In this document: positions 26,998 through 36,853 of the stretch, one piece after another
Layout: the number at the start of each line of letters is the position of its first letter
How positions within the stretch are numbered: the stretch's first letter is position 1
Source of the DNA: Pelomonas sp. BJYL3
Lineage (GTDB): Bacteria > Pseudomonadota > Gammaproteobacteria > Burkholderiales > Burkholderiaceae_C
Assembly: GCF_027257975.1 (NCBI RefSeq)
Contig: NZ_JANZKX010000002.1
Span: 682,001-746,000 of the forward strand
Length of the DNA stretch: 64,000 bases
Direction of reading: 5' to 3'
The notes under the pieces: model-generated
Database searches by the model: none
Told to the model about the DNA's origin: nothing
Seen by the model: only the letters and a program-made list of their open reading frames with translations
Translations under genes and position numbers: made by a program

Positions 26998-28141
26998 GGG
27001 TATAGGCTCTCAGCAGGAAGGGGCGGGTGAAGAAGAAGAGGACGACCAGGCTGATAGTGGAGGACACCAGCAGGCGGGGGTGCTCCAGGGCGAGAAATTC
27101 CCAACTGTGATGAACAAGAATCTCCAGGGTCTGGCTGAAATTGCGGTAACTGGAATTCAGCAGGCCGTAGCAGACAAAGCCGAGAAAGGAGTAATTGCAG
27201 ACGGCGTAGACGGCGATGAACCATTCGGTGCCGCTGATGGCGGCTTTCTCCCGCAGTTTGCGGTAGACGATCCAGCACATGCCGCCGGCACGCTGGTACA
27301 GGTCGTGCAGGCCCAGGAAATCAGCCAGCAGCCAATAGCCGTCATTGCGGATGAAGGGAATCAGCACGAACAGGGCCGTGGCCAGGTTCGATTTGAAGGC
27401 CAGGCTGAGCCAGGCCTGGGTATGGCCCTCGGTCAGCGCGATGCCGATATAGAGAATCACCGACGCCAGCAACTGGAAATAGATACCCCCCAGATTCACC
27501 ACGAATCTCGAATGGCGGTCCACCAGCCAGGCATTGCTGACATTGGCGAAGAAGACGGGGAATATCAGGTAGAAACCGAAGCCGATCTCGTGCGGAGGTT
27601 GCCCCACATGGCGCATGCCGGCCGCATGGCCCAGCTCGTGAAAGAGCAGCACGGCCAGCACACAGAGGTAGCCCATCAGCAGGTCGCGGCCGCTGAGATC
27701 CAGGCTGCGCAGCTGCGTGCCGCCCACCTGGTGAAAGAGGAACAGGTCGCCCAGGACCAGCAGGGCCAGCAGGCAGACGGTCCAGACCACGGGGCGGCGG
27801 AAGAGCAGGGCCAGGTGGACGGACAGGCGCTGCACCAGCGAGGCGGGCAGCACGGTGACGGAGGCCTGGATGTAGGAGGTGCTGGCGCGTTCGGGGGCCA
27901 GGCGGGCGACCTGCTCCAGCAGCTCGGTCTTGAAGGAGGGACGGGATTCGGGGGCGATGCCCCAGCGCTCCATCAGGCGCTCGCTGCCGGCATCCACGCC
28001 GTCTTCCTGAAGGACCCCCAGGGCCTCGTACATGCGGGGCTGGATCCGGAAGTGGCGGCCATTGAATGCGGCCTGGTAGGCACCATCGACGACCTTGATC
28101 TGCACCTGGGCGATCAGGTTTGAAATATCAAGGGTACTCAT
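26969..28141 (-). CDS. M50 (site-2-type) membrane metalloprotease with PqqD-like N-terminal domain
   Basis: The 390-aa protein begins with about 90 soluble residues (STLDISNLIAQVQIKVVDGAYQAAFNGRHF...RMYEALGVLQEDG) consistent with a PqqD-like/RiPP-recognition winged helix. Then come about six membrane helices carrying the zinc motif HELGH at residues 168-172 and the third-ligand segment IPFIRNDGYWLLADF near 261-275. It could cleave the modified precursor within or near the membrane, as the M50 protein YydH is thought to do in epipeptide loci. The ATG at 28141 fits the domain start; no good ribosome-binding site precedes it. Its codons are less G+C-rich than those of its neighbours. Confidence 0.88.
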   Translation of the reverse strand: MSTLDISNLIAQVQIKVVDGAYQAAFNGRHFRIQPRMYEALGVLQEDGVDAGSERLMERWGIAPESRPSFKTELLEQVARLAPERASTSYIQASVTVLPASLVQRLSVHLALLFRRPVVWTVCLLALLVLGDLFLFHQVGGTQLRSLDLSGRDLLMGYLCVLAVLLFHELGHAAGMRHVGQPPHEIGFGFYLIFPVFFANVSNAWLVDRHSRFVVNLGGIYFQLLASVILYIGIALTEGHTQAWLSLAFKSNLATALFVLIPFIRNDGYWLLADFLGLHDLYQRAGGMCWIVYRKLREKAAISGTEWFIAVYAVCNYSFLGFVCYGLLNSSYRNFSQTLEILVHHSWEFLALEHPRLLVSSTISLVVLFFFTRPFLLRAYTHVKSRFQTT

Positions 28142-28160
28142 GATGGTCAAAGTTGCAGGG

Positions 28161-28212
28161 AAAAAAGGGCGGGATGCACCGTCGTCATGGGCATGACCGG
28201 CATGCATCCCGC
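28161..28212 (-). terminator. Intrinsic terminator between the precursor peptide gene and the M50 gene
   Basis: On the minus strand GCGGGATGCA and TGCATCCCGC form a perfect 10-bp outer stem whose loop holds a second perfect stem (GTCATG and CATGAC). It is followed by CC and six T residues. It lies 44 bases after the peptide stop and 20 bases before the M50 start. Partial read-through here would give far more peptide mRNA than enzyme mRNA, a common design in RiPP operons. Confidence 0.88.
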
Positions 28213-28255
28213 AGCCTGAGAATCACCCGAGGTGAATCCCAGGCCTCGGGCCGGA

Positions 28256-28414
28256 TTACTCGGCGGACGGCTGTTCTTCGCCCTTGCTGGGCGAGCAGAT
28301 GAAGTTCTCGATGTCGACGACAGCCAGGTCGGGGGTGGCGTTGACCATTTCGAAACGCTGGTCCAGTTCGACGGTGGCCAGTTCTTCCTTCAGGGTGGCG
28401 ATCTTGTTGTCCAT
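28256..28414 (-). CDS. Candidate RiPP precursor peptide, 52 aa
   Basis: The small gene starts at ATG 28414 with an excellent AAAGGA site nine bases upstream and ends at TAA 28256. The product has an acidic, helical leader-like N-terminal half (MDNKIATLKEELATVELDQR) and a C-terminal part ending ENFICSPSKGEEQPSAE with a single Cys40. It has no signal peptide. Its position just upstream of the M50 protease, maturase and exporter genes, its own terminator and the leader/core-like layout identify it as the likely substrate of the radical SAM enzyme. The modified residues are unknown; the Phe38-Ile-Cys40 region is a candidate. It has no similarity that I can recognise to known precursors. Confidence 0.82.
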   Translation of the reverse strand: MDNKIATLKEELATVELDQRFEMVNATPDLAVVDIENFICSPSKGEEQPSAE

Positions 28415-28706
28415 GATGTTTCCTTTTGAATTGAGGTAGGATTTGAAATAGGCTTTTTGAGCCTGGGTTCCGGACGCCGGATATTTCCGGTGTCATGGCT
28501 TCTTGAAATTAGAGGCGACCTTCTTCTGCAGATTTCCGGTTGCTTTCTGATATTCGTTCAGCGCATGGGTTGAACTCTAAAGACGACCCCGCCTGGTGGC
28601 TACTAACAAAAGTGGTAGGTGCGGGTTGGCGGCGGACGCTGCAGGCAGGGGCGGCGCCTGCGGGGTTTCGCGCAGAGGTCGGCAGGGCAGGCATTACCAT
28701 GGCCGC
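28415..28706. promoter_or_regulatory. Divergent control region between the peptide operon and the antiporter gene
   Basis: These 292 bases hold no credible gene and are clearly more A+T-rich than their surroundings. Visible elements are the imperfect palindrome CCGGATATTTCCGG at 28477-28490, a second ATTTCCGGT copy at 28532-28540, an AGGCT-TTTTG-AGCCT inverted repeat near 28450-28464, and a GTGGCTAC/GTGGTAGG pair near 28600. No convincing -35/-10 pair could be assigned. Promoters for both directions must lie here. Confidence 0.45.
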
Positions 28707-30701
28707 ATGAGTTCGCTGGACCTTGCCTTGCTGTATCTGGTGGCCGCCGTGCTGGGCGTGGTCGCCTGCCGATCCCTCAAGCTGCCGCCCATGCTGGGCT
28801 ACCTGACCGTCGGGGTGCTGATCGGCCCCAACGCCATGGCGCTGTCGGGGGAATCGGAAGGCGTGCGCTATCTGGCCGAGTTCGGCGTGGTCTTCCTGAT
28901 GTTCGTGATCGGGCTGGAGTTCAACCTGCCCAAGCTGCGCAGCATGCGCGCCCTGGTCTTCGGCCTGGGCCTGCTGCAGGTGCTCATCACCATCCTGGGC
29001 ACCATCGTCGGCAATGTGCTGCTGGACCATCTTTTCGACTGGCTGGGCCTCCGCTGGGACCTGGGCTGGGAGGGCGCCCTGGTGCTGGGCGCGGCCATGG
29101 CCATGAGCTCCACCGCCATCGTCGTGAAGCTGATGGCCGAGCGCCTGGAGCTGGAGAGCGAGCATGGCCGCCGCGTGATGGGCGTGCTGCTGTTCCAGGA
29201 CCTGGCCGTGGTGCCGCTGCTGGTGCTGATCCCCGCGCTCAAGAGCGATGGCGGCACCATGGCCGTCTCCCTGGCCTGGGCGGGCCTGAAGGCGGTCGCC
29301 GTGCTGGCCGTGCTGCTGGCCGGCGGCCAGAAGGCCATGCGCTGGTGGCTGACCCTGGTGGCGCGGCGCAAGAGCGAGGAGCTCTTCATGCTCAACCTGC
29401 TGCTCGTGACCCTGGGCCTGGCCTGGGTGACCGAGCACGCCGGACTCTCACTCGCGCTGGGCGCCTTCGTGGCCGGCATGCTGATCGCCGAGACCGAATA
29501 CAAGCACCAGGTGGAGACCGACATCCGGCCCTTTCACGATGTGCTGCTGGGCCTGTTCTTCATCACCATCGGCATGAAGCTGGACTGGCGCCCGGTGGTG
29601 GCGCAGTGGCCGCTGGTCGTGCTGCTGACCCTGCTGCCGCTGGCGGCCAAGGCCACGCTGATCGCGGTGCTCGCCAAGCTCTTCCGCGCACCCACGGGCG
29701 TGGCCATCCGCACCGGCCTGTACCTGGCGCAGGCGGGCGAGTTCGGCTTCGTGCTGCTGAGCCTGGGCGCGCAGCACCAGCTGATCGCGCCGCAGTGGGT
29801 GAGCCCGGTGCTGGCCTCCATGGTCATCTCCATGCTGGCCACGCCCTTGCTGATCATGTACAGCAACCGCATCGTGATGAAGCTCTCGTCCAGCGACTGG
29901 CTGCTGCAGTCGGTGCAGCTCACCACCATCGCCAAGAAGTCCATCAAGGCCGATGCCCACGTGATCATCTGCGGCTACGGCCGCAGCGGCCAGAACCTGG
30001 CCCGCTTGCTGGAGACCGAGCACATCCCCTACATGGCCCTGGACCTCGACCCCGACCGCGTGCGCCAGGCCGCGGCCGCAGGCCAGAGCGTGGTCTTCGG
30101 CGACGCGGCCAAGGTGCAGAGCCTGATGGCCGCCGGCCTGGCCCGCGCCAGCGCCGTGGTGATCAGCTACCACGACACCCCCTCGGCGCTGAAGATCCTC
30201 CAGCTGGTGCGCGAGCACGCCGCCCATGTGCCGGTGGTGGTGCGCACCATCGACGACAGCGACCTGGAAAAGCTGCGCGCCGCCGGCGCCACCGAGGTGG
30301 TGCCCGAGGCCATCGAGGGCTCGCTGATGCTGGCCAGCCATGCGCTGGCGCTGGTGGGCGTGCCCATGCGGCGCGTGATCCGCCTGACGCGCGACGCCCG
30401 CGATGCCCGCTACGGCCTGCTGCGTGGCTACTTCCATGGTGCCGACGACGACAGCGCCGAGGAGCGCGATCAGGCCCGCCTGCGCCCCGTCACCCTGCCG
30501 GTGGCCTCACCCTATGCCGGCGAGCCGCTCGGTGACCTGGTTCTGGAGGCCATTGGCGTGCAGGTGGTCTCGGTGCGGCGCGCCAGCGGCGCGGTGCGGC
30601 CGGCTCAGGACGGCCTGGAGCTGCAGGGCGGCGACACCCTGGTGCTGTCCGGCACGCCCGAGGCCCTGGCCCTGGCCGAAGAGAAGCTACTGCGCAGCTG
30701 A
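28707..30701 (+). CDS. CPA2-family monovalent cation:proton antiporter (KefB/KefC-like)
   Basis: The 664-aa inner-membrane protein has about 12 helices (starting LDLALLYLVAAVLGVVACRSLKLPPMLGYL), the CPA2 signature FLMFVIGLEFNL, then a cytoplasmic Rossmann RCK/TrkA-N domain (VIICGYGRSGQNLARLLE near residue 420) and a TrkA-C-like C terminus (PVASPYAGEPLGDLVLEAIGVQVVSVRR). It would exchange K+ or Na+ for protons under nucleotide or glutathione control. The ATG at 28707 gives the family start; 37 upstream codons in frame are not conserved-looking. It is divergent from the peptide operon, and its 3' end overlaps the next, convergent gene by 15 bases. Confidence 0.93.
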   Translation: MSSLDLALLYLVAAVLGVVACRSLKLPPMLGYLTVGVLIGPNAMALSGESEGVRYLAEFGVVFLMFVIGLEFNLPKLRSMRALVFGLGLLQVLITILGTIVGNVLLDHLFDWLGLRWDLGWEGALVLGAAMAMSSTAIVVKLMAERLELESEHGRRVMGVLLFQDLAVVPLLVLIPALKSDGGTMAVSLAWAGLKAVAVLAVLLAGGQKAMRWWLTLVARRKSEELFMLNLLLVTLGLAWVTEHAGLSLALGAFVAGMLIAETEYKHQVETDIRPFHDVLLGLFFITIGMKLDWRPVVAQWPLVVLLTLLPLAAKATLIAVLAKLFRAPTGVAIRTGLYLAQAGEFGFVLLSLGAQHQLIAPQWVSPVLASMVISMLATPLLIMYSNRIVMKLSSSDWLLQSVQLTTIAKKSIKADAHVIICGYGRSGQNLARLLETEHIPYMALDLDPDRVRQAAAAGQSVVFGDAAKVQSLMAAGLARASAVVISYHDTPSALKILQLVREHAAHVPVVVRTIDDSDLEKLRAAGATEVVPEAIEGSLMLASHALALVGVPMRRVIRLTRDARDARYGLLRGYFHGADDDSAEERDQARLRPVTLPVASPYAGEPLGDLVLEAIGVQVVSVRRASGAVRPAQDGLELQGGDTLVLSGTPEALALAEEKLLRS

Positions 30702-32684
30702 GGCCGCCGGCCAGGCCAGCCGGGGCAGCAGCCAGGCCGATCCGGCCTCGCTGAGATGGCCCTGGTCGCGGTAGAGCATCACCTCGTCCCGCATCACGTC
30801 GCAGCGGCCGTCCCGGCACAGCAGCGGCTCGAAGCGCAGCACCGGCAGCACGCCCTCTGCCTGCGTCAGCCAGGCCTGGACCGCGGCGTCGCTGGCGTCA
30901 CGGTGCGCGCCGTCGATGCGGCAATCCGGCGTGGCGCCCAGGGTCCATCGGCCCAGGGCCCGGCGCTCCAGGCAGGCCGCGACATTGAAGCTGGCCCGCG
31001 GCGGCGGCGCGACCATCACCACCTGCCGGCCCAGGGCCCGCAGGCGCTGCGTGGTGCGCCGCAGATCGTCCAGCAGGGCCTGGCGCAGCCCGGCTTCGTC
31101 CAGGGCCTGCCCGGACAGCTCGCCCTGCGGCGTCAGCAGGCGCGGGCTGTACTGGCGCGTGTCCAGGTACTGGGTCAGCAGGCTGGAGAGCACCACCGTC
31201 CTGATCTCCGGATGCCGTAGCAGCCAGTCCAGCACGGACTCGTTGAAGGCCCGGCACTGGGCGATCCAGCGCGGCGCGAAGGTGGCGCCCGGCGCCGCCT
31301 CGGGCTTGTAGGGCGCGAGGCCCGGGAAGGGGCCGCAGGAGGACTTGGTGGCCTGGATCAGGCCCGTTGCGCCCTGCCTCTCCAGGTAGGAGGCAAGACC
31401 TGGCACCAGGTGCATGGCATAGGAGTCGCCCCACACCATCCATCGGGGCTGCCTGCCTTGCTGGCATTCCGGGCGCGGGGCGTAGGGGCGCTCCGCATCG
31501 CAATGGGCGGAGAAGCCGTAGTTGGGCCGGGTGAGCCGGGCGAAGTCATGACCCTCGGGCGCCTGTACCCAGCGCTGGGTGAGCACGGGCAGCAGGGCCA
31601 GGGACAGGCTGCCGGCGATCACGGCGACCCATCCCGGCGCTCCCCGCAGCCCGGCCTTGCCGGGCAGCTCCACCCAGCGGTGCAGCAGCCAGGCCAGGGG
31701 CAGGGCGGTGGCCAGCGCAGCGAGGCGCCAGGCCATCAGCTCGGGCGGCGCGTCCCGGCCGGTTCCGACCCAGGCGTTGTGCACCGCCGCCATCAGCGGC
31801 CAGTGCACGAGGTACAGCGAATAGCTGCGATCCCCCAGCCAGACCAGGGGCCGCAGGCCGCGTGGCGCGGGGTGAAGGCCCGCCGGATGCTGCACCAGCA
31901 AGGCCGTGGCCAGGCAGGCGCACAGGGCCAGCGGCCCGGGATGCGGCCAGCCGGGCAGATCCAGCAGGGGCAGCACCAGCAGGACGATCGCGGCCGCGAC
32001 GCGCAAGCCGGCGGGCACCGCCCAGGGCCGCGGCCGCAGCGCCACCAGGGAGCCCAGCCCCAGCTCCCAGGCGCGGCTGGGCAAGGCATAGAAGGCCAGG
32101 TTCGCGTCGCGCATGAGCCAGTAGCTGCACAGCGCCAGGCTGGCCAGGCCCAGCGCCCCCACCGCGATGAGGCGCCAGCGCTGCGGGCTCAGCCACAGCA
32201 GGGCCGGCAGCAGCAGGTAGTACTGCTCCTCCAGCGACAGCGACCAGAAGTGCAGCAGCGGCTTGAGCTCCGCCGCGCCCTGGAAGTAACCGCTCTGCTG
32301 CCACAGCACCCAGTTGCTGGCGAAGAGCAGGGCGCCGCGGGCCTGCGCGGCCAGATCCAGCTGCTCGCGGGCATTCAGCAGCCAGGGGCTGGCCAGCAGC
32401 GTCAGCGCCAGCGTGACGTAGGCCGCGGGCAGCAGGCGGCGGGCGCGGCGGGCGTAGAAGTCCAGGAAGCTGAAGCGGCCGGCCAGGAGGGCGCGTTGCA
32501 CCAGGCCCGTGATCAGGTAGCCGGAGATCACGAAGAAGATGTCCACGCCCAGGTAGCCGCCGGCGATGCCGGGCAGCTGGGCATGGTGCAGCAGCACCCA
32601 GGCGACGGCGAGGCCGCGCAGGGCCTGGATGTCCCAGCGCAGGGGCTCGGCTGTCGCCAAGGAGACGGAGTGGTGGGGCGTCAT
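30687..32684 (-). CDS. OafA/YrhL-type membrane acyltransferase with SGNH domain
   Basis: The 665-aa protein has an acyltransferase-3 membrane domain of about 10 helices, opening with RWDIQALRGLAVAWVLLHHAQLPGIAGGYLGVDIFFVISGYLITG including the conserved His. A C-terminal periplasmic SGNH hydrolase-like domain carries MVWGDSYAMHLV as block I and DQGHLSEAG as the Asp-x-x-His block. Such proteins O-acetylate surface glycans such as LPS O-antigen or exopolysaccharide. The ATG at 32684 is used; an ATG four codons earlier is equally possible. It converges on the antiporter gene and diverges from the phosphatase gene. Confidence 0.92.
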   Translation of the reverse strand: MTPHHSVSLATAEPLRWDIQALRGLAVAWVLLHHAQLPGIAGGYLGVDIFFVISGYLITGLVQRALLAGRFSFLDFYARRARRLLPAAYVTLALTLLASPWLLNAREQLDLAAQARGALLFASNWVLWQQSGYFQGAAELKPLLHFWSLSLEEQYYLLLPALLWLSPQRWRLIAVGALGLASLALCSYWLMRDANLAFYALPSRAWELGLGSLVALRPRPWAVPAGLRVAAAIVLLVLPLLDLPGWPHPGPLALCACLATALLVQHPAGLHPAPRGLRPLVWLGDRSYSLYLVHWPLMAAVHNAWVGTGRDAPPELMAWRLAALATALPLAWLLHRWVELPGKAGLRGAPGWVAVIAGSLSLALLPVLTQRWVQAPEGHDFARLTRPNYGFSAHCDAERPYAPRPECQQGRQPRWMVWGDSYAMHLVPGLASYLERQGATGLIQATKSSCGPFPGLAPYKPEAAPGATFAPRWIAQCRAFNESVLDWLLRHPEIRTVVLSSLLTQYLDTRQYSPRLLTPQGELSGQALDEAGLRQALLDDLRRTTQRLRALGRQVVMVAPPPRASFNVAACLERRALGRWTLGATPDCRIDGAHRDASDAAVQAWLTQAEGVLPVLRFEPLLCRDGRCDVMRDEVMLYRDQGHLSEAGSAWLLPRLAWPAASAAQ

Positions 32685-32754
32685 GTCGCGCCGCATTGTC
32701 GGGCCTGCCGCCTGCGCGACAGCCGGCCCCGCCGCGCTGGGCCACACTGCGCGC

Positions 32755-33519
32755 ATGTCCCAAGCCCCGAGTTCTCCAGGCCGACGCCGGCGCCTCTACC
32801 TGATGCGCCACGGCGAGGTCTGCTACTTCGATGCGGCCAGCGGCCGCCCGGTGCTGCCCGAGCAGGTGAGCCTCACGGCCCATGGCGAGGCCCAGGCCCG
32901 CGCGGCCGGCGCCTACCTGCGCGAGCAGGGTGTGCGACTGGACCGCGCCATCATCTCGGGCCTGCCGCGCACCGCCCAGACGGCGGCCCTGGTGCTGCAG
33001 GCCTCCGGCCACGAGGCGCTGCGGCCCGAGGCGTGGCCTGAGTGGGAGGAGATCCGCGGCGGCCGGCTGTCGGCCATCGCGCCGTCCGAGTTGCGGCAGG
33101 CCTTCTGCGGGCTTCACCAGGGGCATGTGCCCGAGGACCGGCGCTTCCTGGCCGGGGAGTCCGTGGGGGAGTTCCTGGACCGCGTCCTGCCGGCCCTGCA
33201 GCGCCTGCGCGCCGATCCGCACTGGGACAGCGCCCTGCTGGTGCTGCACGGCGTGGTCAATGCCGCCCTGCTGTCCCACGCCCTCAGCGCCGGGCAGCGC
33301 CTGCTGTACGGCAGCCTCATGCAGAGCCCGGCCTGCCTCAATGTGATCGACATCGGCGAGGCGCCCGGCGACTGGGTGCTGCGCGCCCTGAACATCGCGC
33401 CACTGGATGGCCTGCGGCACGAGGACCGTCTGACCACCATGGAGCACCTGCTGGCGCAGTACCAGCACTACCTGGCTCTGCGCCGTGCGCAGGAGCCCTC
33501 GACCAGGGAACAACCATGA
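32755..33519 (+). CDS. Histidine phosphatase family protein
   Basis: The 254-aa cytoplasmic protein starts with the phosphohistidine motif LYLMRHGE and has SGLPRTAQTA, a mid-protein Glu (EIRGG) and a second His in LLVLHGVVNAALL, the branch-1 phosphoglycerate-mutase-like layout. The substrate is unknown. The ATG at 32755 is chosen because the RHGE motif then falls near residue 18 as is usual; 63 in-frame upstream codons overlap the divergent acyltransferase promoter. Its stop overlaps the next start as ATGA, so the phosphatase, EthD-like and acyl-CoA dehydrogenase genes form one operon. Confidence 0.92.
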   Translation: MSQAPSSPGRRRRLYLMRHGEVCYFDAASGRPVLPEQVSLTAHGEAQARAAGAYLREQGVRLDRAIISGLPRTAQTAALVLQASGHEALRPEAWPEWEEIRGGRLSAIAPSELRQAFCGLHQGHVPEDRRFLAGESVGEFLDRVLPALQRLRADPHWDSALLVLHGVVNAALLSHALSAGQRLLYGSLMQSPACLNVIDIGEAPGDWVLRALNIAPLDGLRHEDRLTTMEHLLAQYQHYLALRRAQEPSTREQP

Positions 33520-33827
33520 TCCGCGTGATGGGCCTCTACCACTGGGCCGACGGCGCCCGCTTCGACGCCGCCGTCTATGCCGGCGAACATGCCGCCCTGA
33601 CCCGCCGCCTGCTGACGCCCCTGGGCCTGCAGCGCCTGGAGCTGGCCCGCTTCCTGGGGTCCGCTGCGCCCCGGCCCGGCGAGCTGATCGCCGCCACCTT
33701 TGCCGACTTCCCCGACCTCGCCAGCGCGCAGGCCGCCCTGGCGGCGGCCGGTCCGGAGCTGGCTGCGCATGTGAGCCGTTATTCCAGTCTTCAGCCGCAG
33801 ATCCGCCTGTGCGAGCTGCTGGCCTGA
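33516..33827 (+). CDS. EthD-like dimeric alpha-beta barrel protein
   Basis: The 103-aa protein starts [33 protein letters not shown], which matches the pattern of small EthD-family proteins (an N-terminal strand with VxxLY, then GARFD and a YxxxH helix), and continues with a ferredoxin-like second half. Family members bind or help degrade ether or aromatic compounds, but many are uncharacterised. It overlaps the phosphatase stop by four bases and precedes the acyl-CoA dehydrogenase gene by 28 bases. Confidence 0.75.
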   Translation: MIRVMGLYHWADGARFDAAVYAGEHAALTRRLLTPLGLQRLELARFLGSAAPRPGELIAATFADFPDLASAQAALAAAGPELAAHVSRYSSLQPQIRLCELLA

Positions 33828-33855
33828 GTCTTCCCGTCTTACCCAAGGACCCGCC

Positions 33856-35118
<1,263 letters not shown>

Positions 35119-35233
35119 GGCCGCTCCCCCTAAGGTTGGGGGCCTGGTCGGGGCTTGCCCATCTGGGCAGAGGCAGGGCTTGTCCCTAGGATGCCGGCTT
35201 TGCCCGGCCTGCCGCTTCGGCCCCTCCCGCCCC

Positions 35234-36787
35234 ATGACCCCCCGCCCTGCCAACGTCCCCCCGCGCCGCCACCCACGGATGCGCTGGCATGCCGCCCTGC
35301 GCGGCACGCAGGACCTGCTGCTGCGCAAGGGCATGGCCGTGCTGCTGCTGGCCTGCCTGCTGCTGCAGCTGGGCTGCTTCGTGAGCGGTCTGCGCGCACA
35401 GTCCCTGGGCGAACCCGTGCTGGGCTGGGCCATCGCCGGCATGGCGCCGGGCCTGCTGGCCGCCGTGCTGGGCCTGTTGATGCTGGCCCAGGGGCGCCAC
35501 CAGATCCAGCGCGCCTACGACCAGCTGGAGGAGGCCATCGACGCGCTGCCCGCCAGCGTCGAGATCTTCGATGCCGACGACCGCCTGGTCGCCTACAACC
35601 GCAAGCTGATCGAGATCTACCCGCACATGTGGGGCGCCTTCGACCGCGGCGCCAGCTTCCAGGAGATGGCGCGGGCCTCGGCCTACAGCGGCGGTGTGCC
35701 CGAGGCGCGGGGCCGCGAGGAAGCCTGGCTCGCCGAACGCCTCGCCCAGCGCGGCCAGCAGGTCGAGCCCCTGCTGCAGCGCGTGCATGACAACAAGTGG
35801 CTGCGCATCCACGAGCAGCGCACGGCCTCGGGCGGCATCGTGGGCGTGCGGCTGGACGTCAGCGACCTGGTCCAGGAGCAGCAGCGCCTGGCCGCGAGCC
35901 AGGCCCATCTGCAGGCCGTGATCCAGGCCGCGCGCAATGCCATCATCACCCTGGACACCGATGGCCACATGCTCGAGGTGAACCCCGCCTGCGAGGCCCT
36001 GTTCGGCTACACGGCCGGCGAGCTGCAGGGCGCGCACCTGGGCATGGTGCTGGACAGCGGCGAGCGCGGCGAGTCCCGCCTGCAGCCCCAGCTGCTGCTG
36101 GGCCGTCAGCACGAGCTGAACGGCCGTCACCGCGGCGGCACCGTCCTCGCCCTGCAGCTCAATGTGGCCGAGGTGAAGACGGCCACCACCCATCTCTTCG
36201 TCTGCATCATCGCGGACTTCACCGAGCGCAAGCGCCAGGAGCTGCGCCTGCGCCAGGCCAACGAGCTGCTGGCCCGCCAGTCCACGACCGATGGCCTGAC
36301 CCGCGTCGGCAACCGCCGCCTCTTCGACGAGCTGCTGCGCCAGGCCTGGCAGCGCAGCCAGCTGCAGCAGCAGCCGCTGTCCCTCCTGCTGCTGGATATC
36401 GACCATTTCAAGCAGTACAACGACTGCCACGGTCACGTGGCCGGCGACGACTGCCTGCGCCGCGTGGCCAGCCTGCTGCAGTCCTGCGTGGCCGAGGCCG
36501 TGCTGTGCCGCTACGGCGGCGAGGAGTTCGCGGTACTGCTGGAGGAGGTGGACGCCAGCGAGGCCCGCCAGATCGCCCAGCGCTGCCTGGACAGCCTGCG
36601 CCTGGCGGCCATCCCCCACGGCGCCAGCCCCCAGCGCGGCGGCGTGACCCTCAGCATCGGCCACGCCACGCGCGTGGCCCAGGCCGGCGAGGACGGCGGC
36701 CTGCTGGTCGAGCTGGCGGACGCGGCGCTGTATGCGGCCAAGCGCAACGGGCGGGCGCGGCTGGTGAGCGACAGCCGCTGCGCCTGA
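35234..36787 (+). CDS. Membrane-bound PAS-GGDEF diguanylate cyclase
   Basis: The 517-aa protein has two N-terminal membrane helices (about residues 34-55 and 65-88), two PAS-type segments (one from residue 100 with EEAIDALPASVEIFDADDRLVAYN, one from residue 225 with AVIQAARNAIITLDTDGHMLEVN) and a C-terminal GGDEF domain (LLLLDIDHFKQYND...CRYGGEEFAVLL with GGEEF at residues 428-432). It should make cyclic di-GMP. The RxxD inhibitory site normally five residues before GGEEF is absent, so product feedback is unlikely. The ATG at 35234 follows a pyrimidine-rich leader; an in-frame ATG at 35180 is less likely. Confidence 0.92.
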   Translation: MTPRPANVPPRRHPRMRWHAALRGTQDLLLRKGMAVLLLACLLLQLGCFVSGLRAQSLGEPVLGWAIAGMAPGLLAAVLGLLMLAQGRHQIQRAYDQLEEAIDALPASVEIFDADDRLVAYNRKLIEIYPHMWGAFDRGASFQEMARASAYSGGVPEARGREEAWLAERLAQRGQQVEPLLQRVHDNKWLRIHEQRTASGGIVGVRLDVSDLVQEQQRLAASQAHLQAVIQAARNAIITLDTDGHMLEVNPACEALFGYTAGELQGAHLGMVLDSGERGESRLQPQLLLGRQHELNGRHRGGTVLALQLNVAEVKTATTHLFVCIIADFTERKRQELRLRQANELLARQSTTDGLTRVGNRRLFDELLRQAWQRSQLQQQPLSLLLLDIDHFKQYNDCHGHVAGDDCLRRVASLLQSCVAEAVLCRYGGEEFAVLLEEVDASEARQIAQRCLDSLRLAAIPHGASPQRGGVTLSIGHATRVAQAGEDGGLLVELADAALYAAKRNGRARLVSDSRCA

Positions 36788-36853
36788 GGAGGTGACGGCG
36801 GTGACGGCGGCGGCATGGCGCGGCGGGCTGCGTGGGCGGCACAATCCGAGCCC

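Noticed and set aside
28185-28496. 103-codon frame overlapping the precursor gene in another frame
   Set aside because: It lacks a ribosome-binding site and reads through the terminator hairpin, while the 52-codon frame has a strong site and plausible protein.
28509-29438. Minus-strand frame upstream of the precursor gene
   Set aside because: It is antisense to the antiporter gene and encodes a His/Gln-rich sequence; it is not part of the peptide operon.
35128-35144. CCCCC/GGGGG inverted repeat after the acyl-CoA dehydrogenase gene as a terminator
   Set aside because: Five pairs only and no T-run; support is too weak.
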